From the NCBI GenBank assembly GCA_046329535.1, contig JAXLUN010000005.1, positions 124,001 to 188,000 on the forward strand: a stretch of 64,000 bases of DNA. The letters are read 5' to 3'. Position 1 is the first letter of the stretch, and every line of letters starts with the position of its first letter. The DNA is from Bog-950 sp046329535 (GTDB taxonomy: Bacteria; Bacteroidota; Bacteroidia; Chitinophagales; LD1). Positions 60,556 to 64,000 of the stretch are shown here, piece by piece. A program made the position numbers and the translations under genes. The notes under the pieces were generated by a model. That model ran no database searches, was not told the DNA's origin, and was given only the letters and a program-made list of their open reading frames with translations.

Positions 60556-61962
60556 TTACTTTCCTTCTTTACGCTGAATTTTTGCCATCAGCTCGGCTTC
60601 ACTTACCAATTTGTTTCCAACGTAGGCACTACCTTTCATTTCAATAAAGCCTCTTCTAATAGGTGAAGTCATCTCCAGCTTAAACAATACCGTATCGCCC
60701 GGTACTACTTTGTTTTTAAACTTTACCTTATCAATTTTTATGAAGTAGGTATCGTAGTTGTGCGGGTCAGGAAGTTTGTGCAGGACAAGAATACCTCCCG
60801 TTTGCGCCATTGCTTCCAGTTGCAATACTCCTGGCATTACCGGATTTCCGGGAAAGTGTCCGCGAAAAAACTCTTCGTTCATGGTTACGTTCTTAACTCC
60901 CACTACTTCATGCTCGCTCAGTGAGATAATTTTATCAATCAGTAAAAACGGATAGCGATGCGGTAGAATTTTTTCGATGCCGGTAGAGTCATAAATTGGC
61001 GGCACATTTGGATCGTACGCAGGGGCTGGGTCTTTTAAACGCTCCTGTTTAATATGCTGTTTCAATACTTTAGCAAATTCAACATTGTGTTTATGACCGG
61101 GCTTAGTGGCTATGATATTGGCGTTAATAGGAGTACCAATCAATCCTAAATCACCTACAACATCTAAAAGTTTATGACGGGCCGGTTCGTTATGATGATG
61201 TAGTGATATGTTATTCAGAATTCCTTCTTCTACCACTTTTATATCCGGCTTGTTAAACAATGCCGCCAGTTTCACCCGCTCTTCTTCGCTGATTGGTTTA
61301 TCTACCACTATAATGGCATTATTTAAATCTCCACCACGAATGAGGCCTGCATCATATAGCATTTCTAATTCGTGTAAAAAACAGAAAGTGCGTGACGGGG
61401 CAATCTCCTTTTTAAAGTCGTTCATTTTGTCCATGGTAGCATGTTGCTGACCAAGTACTTCACTTTTGTAGTCAATGAGAGCAGTTACCTTATAACGATT
61501 CGATGGCATTGCCAGATATTCTACTCCGCTTTCTTTATCAACGTAATGAATGTTTTGGCGCAATTCAAAAATATCGCGCTCTTCAATTTGTTCCTGTATA
61601 CCTGCTTTTTCTAATGCTTCAACAAAGTAGCGGGCACTGCCGTCCATGATTGGAATTTCAATGCCATCTACCTGCACCAGACAATTGTCAATTTGCAGAC
61701 CGATAAGGGAACTCATTAAATGCTCTACGGTAGCAACCATAGCATTGCCTTTCTCCAGTGTAGTGCCGCGTTGAACGGTGGTAACTAAATCGCAGTCGGC
61801 ATTAATAATGGGGTTATCAGGTAAATCAACCCGTTGAAATTTAATGCCATGATTAACCGGTGCAGGTAAAAACTTGACAGTCACATTCTGACCTGTATGT
61901 AGGCCAATGCCTGTAAGCGTTGCTTCTGATTTTATGGTTTGCTGTAAAGAATGCGTCATCAA
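60556..61962 (-). CDS. lpxC-fabZ: Bifunctional UDP-3-O-acyl-GlcNAc deacetylase / 3-hydroxyacyl-ACP dehydratase
   Basis: 468-residue fusion that is a hallmark of Bacteroidetes. Residues about 1-300 are LpxC, the committed step of lipid A synthesis, with zinc ligands in TVEHLMSSL (about 79) and RHKLLDVVGDLGL (about 263-275) and the later GHKHN. Residues about 320-468 are FabZ, with PHRYPFLLIDKI, the catalytic His in HFPGNPVMPGVLQLEAMAQ (about 374-392) and its Glu. The fusion links lipid A and fatty acid elongation in one protein. It lies between lpxD and lpxA. Confidence 0.97.
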   Translation of the reverse strand: MMTHSLQQTIKSEATLTGIGLHTGQNVTVKFLPAPVNHGIKFQRVDLPDNPIINADCDLVTTVQRGTTLEKGNAMVATVEHLMSSLIGLQIDNCLVQVDGIEIPIMDGSARYFVEALEKAGIQEQIEERDIFELRQNIHYVDKESGVEYLAMPSNRYKVTALIDYKSEVLGQQHATMDKMNDFKKEIAPSRTFCFLHELEMLYDAGLIRGGDLNNAIIVVDKPISEEERVKLAALFNKPDIKVVEEGILNNISLHHHNEPARHKLLDVVGDLGLIGTPINANIIATKPGHKHNVEFAKVLKQHIKQERLKDPAPAYDPNVPPIYDSTGIEKILPHRYPFLLIDKIISLSEHEVVGVKNVTMNEEFFRGHFPGNPVMPGVLQLEAMAQTGGILVLHKLPDPHNYDTYFIKIDKVKFKNKVVPGDTVLFKLEMTSPIRRGFIEMKGSAYVGNKLVSEAELMAKIQRKEGK

Positions 61963-62037
61963 CGATTTCTTGAGGTTGGCAAAACTATTATTTTACCTGA
62001 CATTAACTATTATATAAGAACTGGTACAAGTCATCAT

Positions 62038-63078
62038 TCAGGGCTTCTTTTCATCCAGTTTTTTCTCAAGTTCTTTCACCCGCTGGATCAATTGCGGCAA
62101 TATTTTCATGGAGGCCAGAATGCGGTAATGTTCACGGGCATCAATAGCAGGTGCACCCGATACTCCTTTCCCTGCTTCAGGAATGTCGCGAATTACTGCG
62201 GCCTGTGCCTGTATCTTCACTCCATCAGCAATGTTGAGATGCCCTGTAATACCTGCTTGTCCACCAATCATTACATTCTTGCCAAACTTGGTAGAACCTG
62301 AAATGCCGGCCTGTGCAGCAATAACGGTATTATCTCCAATCTCTACATTATGTGCTACCTGAATCAGATTGTCCAGCTTCACCCCATTACCAATTTTGGT
62401 AGAACCCATCACAGCTCGGTCTATGCAGGTATTGGCGCCTACTTCTACGTCATTACCTATCACTACATTGCCTGTTTGAGGAATCTTCTTGTAAGTGCCA
62501 TCGGGTTGTGGTGCAAATCCAAACCCATCACTGCCTATAACACAACCGGAGTGAAGAATGGTTCTGCTTCCAACTTTACAATTGTGATAAACAGATACGT
62601 TGGCGTAAAGAATAGTGTTGTCACTTATCTCAGCATGATCACCCACAAAACAATTGGGATGTATAGTTACGTTGTTGCCTATCTTAACATGCTCTCCAAT
62701 ATAGCTGAAAGAGCCCAAGTGAAAATTTTCACCGTAAGTGGAGTTTGCGCCAATATGCGAATTAGCTTCAATTGATGATGATTTTTTAGGGGCACTCATT
62801 GCAGCATATGCTTCCATGAGTTTTTGAAAGGCCTGATAAGGATCTTTAACACGAAGCGCGGCACTGATGTTCGATGCGTTATATTCAAGCGTTTCATCAC
62901 AGAGCAGAATACCCGCATTGGCAGTTTGCGCATAATGAAAGTATTTTGGATTGCCCAAAAAGCAGAATGAGTCCTTATCTGCTTCTTCAATTTTGGCGAG
63001 TTTATTCACTTTCGCCTCGGGGTTGCCTTCTAGTTTTGCGTTGAGCAAAATCGCTAATTCCTTCGCAGTAATCTCCAT
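62038..63078 (-). CDS. lpxD: UDP-3-O-(3-hydroxyacyl)glucosamine N-acyltransferase
   Basis: Third step of lipid A synthesis; adds the second 3-hydroxyacyl chain. 346 residues. N-terminal uridine-binding domain (ITAKELAILLNAKLEGNPEAKV ... FCFLGNPKYFHYA), then a left-handed beta-helix with catalytic His in LIQVAHNVEIGDNTVIAAQ (about 237-255), GISGSTKFGKNVMIGGQAG, and a C-terminal coiled helix (ILPQLIQRVKELEKKLDEK) typical of LpxD. It is first in the lpx block, 75 bases before lpxC-fabZ. Confidence 0.96.
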   Translation of the reverse strand: MEITAKELAILLNAKLEGNPEAKVNKLAKIEEADKDSFCFLGNPKYFHYAQTANAGILLCDETLEYNASNISAALRVKDPYQAFQKLMEAYAAMSAPKKSSSIEANSHIGANSTYGENFHLGSFSYIGEHVKIGNNVTIHPNCFVGDHAEISDNTILYANVSVYHNCKVGSRTILHSGCVIGSDGFGFAPQPDGTYKKIPQTGNVVIGNDVEVGANTCIDRAVMGSTKIGNGVKLDNLIQVAHNVEIGDNTVIAAQAGISGSTKFGKNVMIGGQAGITGHLNIADGVKIQAQAAVIRDIPEAGKGVSGAPAIDAREHYRILASMKILPQLIQRVKELEKKLDEKKP

Positions 63079-63150
63079 CTCGGGTTCTTAATATGCACGT
63101 TAAACGCGCCTGTTTTTTTTTATTGTGTGAATGAAGAAAATATTTTTCCA

Positions 63151-64000
63151 CTAGGGTTTAATAGCGAGCTTGGCCAGGGCCAGCATAAAGCGTTTGCCCG
63201 CATTTCCAGGTCGGCCGTATTTACTTCCCTTGCGGAAACTATCGAAATAAAGTTTACTATACATGGATGCGAACAGAGCACATTTTGTATGCCCATATTT
63301 ATTACCGGCATTGCGCGTGGTAATGTGTTTAGCTCCTAACTTTTTCATGCCCTCCTGAGCTACTATTGAGTTTCTGTAATTTACCTGCTCATCAGCTTTG
63401 CAATAGCAGAGCTGAATCGGGTTTTCCGGTTTCCAGAAGCAAAGTGAATTATCATCTAATGCTTTATGTAAGGGGAAATTTGGATCGGAAAGAAACAAAT
63501 TGACGAAAGTGTCACGAATCATATCTTTAGGTACCTCGGGCATATATGCATCAATTTCCTTGAAGGTGTGCTTTCCATCGAACACTTGAGGAATCAGCGT
63601 ATCGTATGGAGGTTTGTATATGGTGTTGATATCGGGAACTATATGGTATATTTCATTCAGCCCTCTTAGCAGGTAAGGTAAATAATGACCCCGCGAATAT
63701 TTTTTAAACATCACCTCACTCTGCACTCCGGCCATGTCATAGGCTCCGCTATTACCTGCAGTAGCGGTAACTTTCAAATCTGGGTAGCTTTCCTGTATCA
63801 GTTTATTGGCAGCAACAGCTGCATAGCCACCCTCAGAGTAACCTGTAAGGAACAATTGCTGGTTAATGCTGAACTTTAAAGAATCGCTTAACTCACGCGC
63901 GGCATAGATGAAGTCTACACTGGCCTGTCCAAGCGATTTATATTGCTGATATAAGTGGAACTTATCGCCATAACCTAAACCTATATAGTCGGGTTGAAGA
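63151..64000 (-). CDS. Alpha/beta hydrolase, probably secreted (5' end beyond the window)
   Basis: The frame stays open from the stop at 63151 to the window edge, giving about 282 residues; an apparent start near 63855 is internal. Visible from the edge: PDYIGLGYGDKFHLYQQY, SVDFIYAARELSD, the nucleophile elbow LFLTGYSEGGYAAVAAN (Ser of GYSEGG), then PENPIQLCYCKADEQVNYRN and His in GNKYGHTKCALFASMY. This matches the large alpha/beta hydrolase group close to secretory lipases and prolyl-oligopeptidase-like esterases. The substrate and any signal peptide lie outside what can be seen. Confidence 0.82.
   Translation of the reverse strand, partial: LQPDYIGLGYGDKFHLYQQYKSLGQASVDFIYAARELSDSLKFSINQQLFLTGYSEGGYAAVAANKLIQESYPDLKVTATAGNSGAYDMAGVQSEVMFKKYSRGHYLPYLLRGLNEIYHIVPDINTIYKPPYDTLIPQVFDGKHTFKEIDAYMPEVPKDMIRDTFVNLFLSDPNFPLHKALDDNSLCFWKPENPIQLCYCKADEQVNYRNSIVAQEGMKKLGAKHITTRNAGNKYGHTKCALFASMYSKLYFDSFRKGSKYGRPGNAGKRFMLALAKLAIKP

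Overview
This window comes from a Bacteroidota chromosome of moderate GC content. Its position inside the phylum cannot be fixed from the sequence alone. The evidence is a fused LpxC-FabZ gene, several secreted proteins with type IX secretion (T9SS) type A or type B C-terminal sorting domains, TonB-dependent receptors with carboxypeptidase-like N-terminal domains, a TonB receptor/DUF4249 lipoprotein pair, and repeated use of the Bacteroidetes -7 promoter box TAnnTTTG, here often TAnnTTCG, placed 5 to 30 bases before start codons. I saw no rRNA, tRNA, CRISPR array, insertion sequence or prophage.

Layout. 1-9.6 kb: a TonB receptor cut by the window edge with its DUF4249 lipoprotein, murQ, a C-terminal processing protease and dnaE. 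9.6-12.5 kb: a mostly non-coding stretch with a 17-unit 21-bp tandem repeat and strongly folded intergenic elements, on either side of a T9SS cargo gene. 12.5-20 kb: SUI1, a lipid kinase and nadC; a cyanophycinase/unknown gene/isoaspartyl peptidase group; a PLP sulfur-amino-acid enzyme; a HAD phosphatase; a TerC protein. 20-29 kb: a T9SS type B protein, an EamA transporter, an FAD oxidoreductase, a fatty acid desaturase, a SWIB protein with a histone-H1-like tail, pyrR-pyrB, a DUF1571 protein and an Mpo1-like protein. 29-36 kb: a FIST sensor overlapping a histidine kinase, pyrC followed by a probable tRNA-queuosine mannosyltransferase, a cytochrome c-FTR1 iron permease behind a clear palindromic operator, and glutathione peroxidase. 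36-44.6 kb: a 1374-residue SprB-repeat T9SS protein, a ceramidase homologue without signal peptide, an outer-membrane barrel, a methyltransferase and a small membrane protein.

44.8-49.3 kb is different. Every reading frame there is broken by small indels: two tandem CarboxypepD_reg/plug-like genes, a GC-rich decayed gene and two T9SS paralogues. It also holds a second, about 21-bp periodic array whose orientation flips in the middle. It may be a gene graveyard or a poorly resolved piece of assembly. 50-64 kb is ordinary again: a T9SS PKD protein, a TonB receptor, an alpha/beta hydrolase, class I aldolase fbaB, accD, a queuosine-precursor transporter, a small secreted protein, an ABC ATPase, the lipid A block lpxA, lpxC-fabZ and lpxD, and a secreted hydrolase cut by the window end.

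How the genes connect. lpxD, lpxC-fabZ, lpxA and accD supply lipid A and fatty acids. pyrR, pyrB and pyrC are pyrimidine synthesis genes spread over 6.5 kb. The queuosine transporter and the mannosyltransferase-like protein suggest a queuosine salvage and decoration route. Cyanophycinase with isoaspartyl peptidase suggests use of cyanophycin as a nitrogen store. Genes are tightly packed: eight of ten tail-to-tail gene pairs end within 8 bp of each other, and several stop codons lie inside hairpins. The most unusual material is the pair of 21-bp-period arrays and the folded elements near 10.2 and 12.4 kb.
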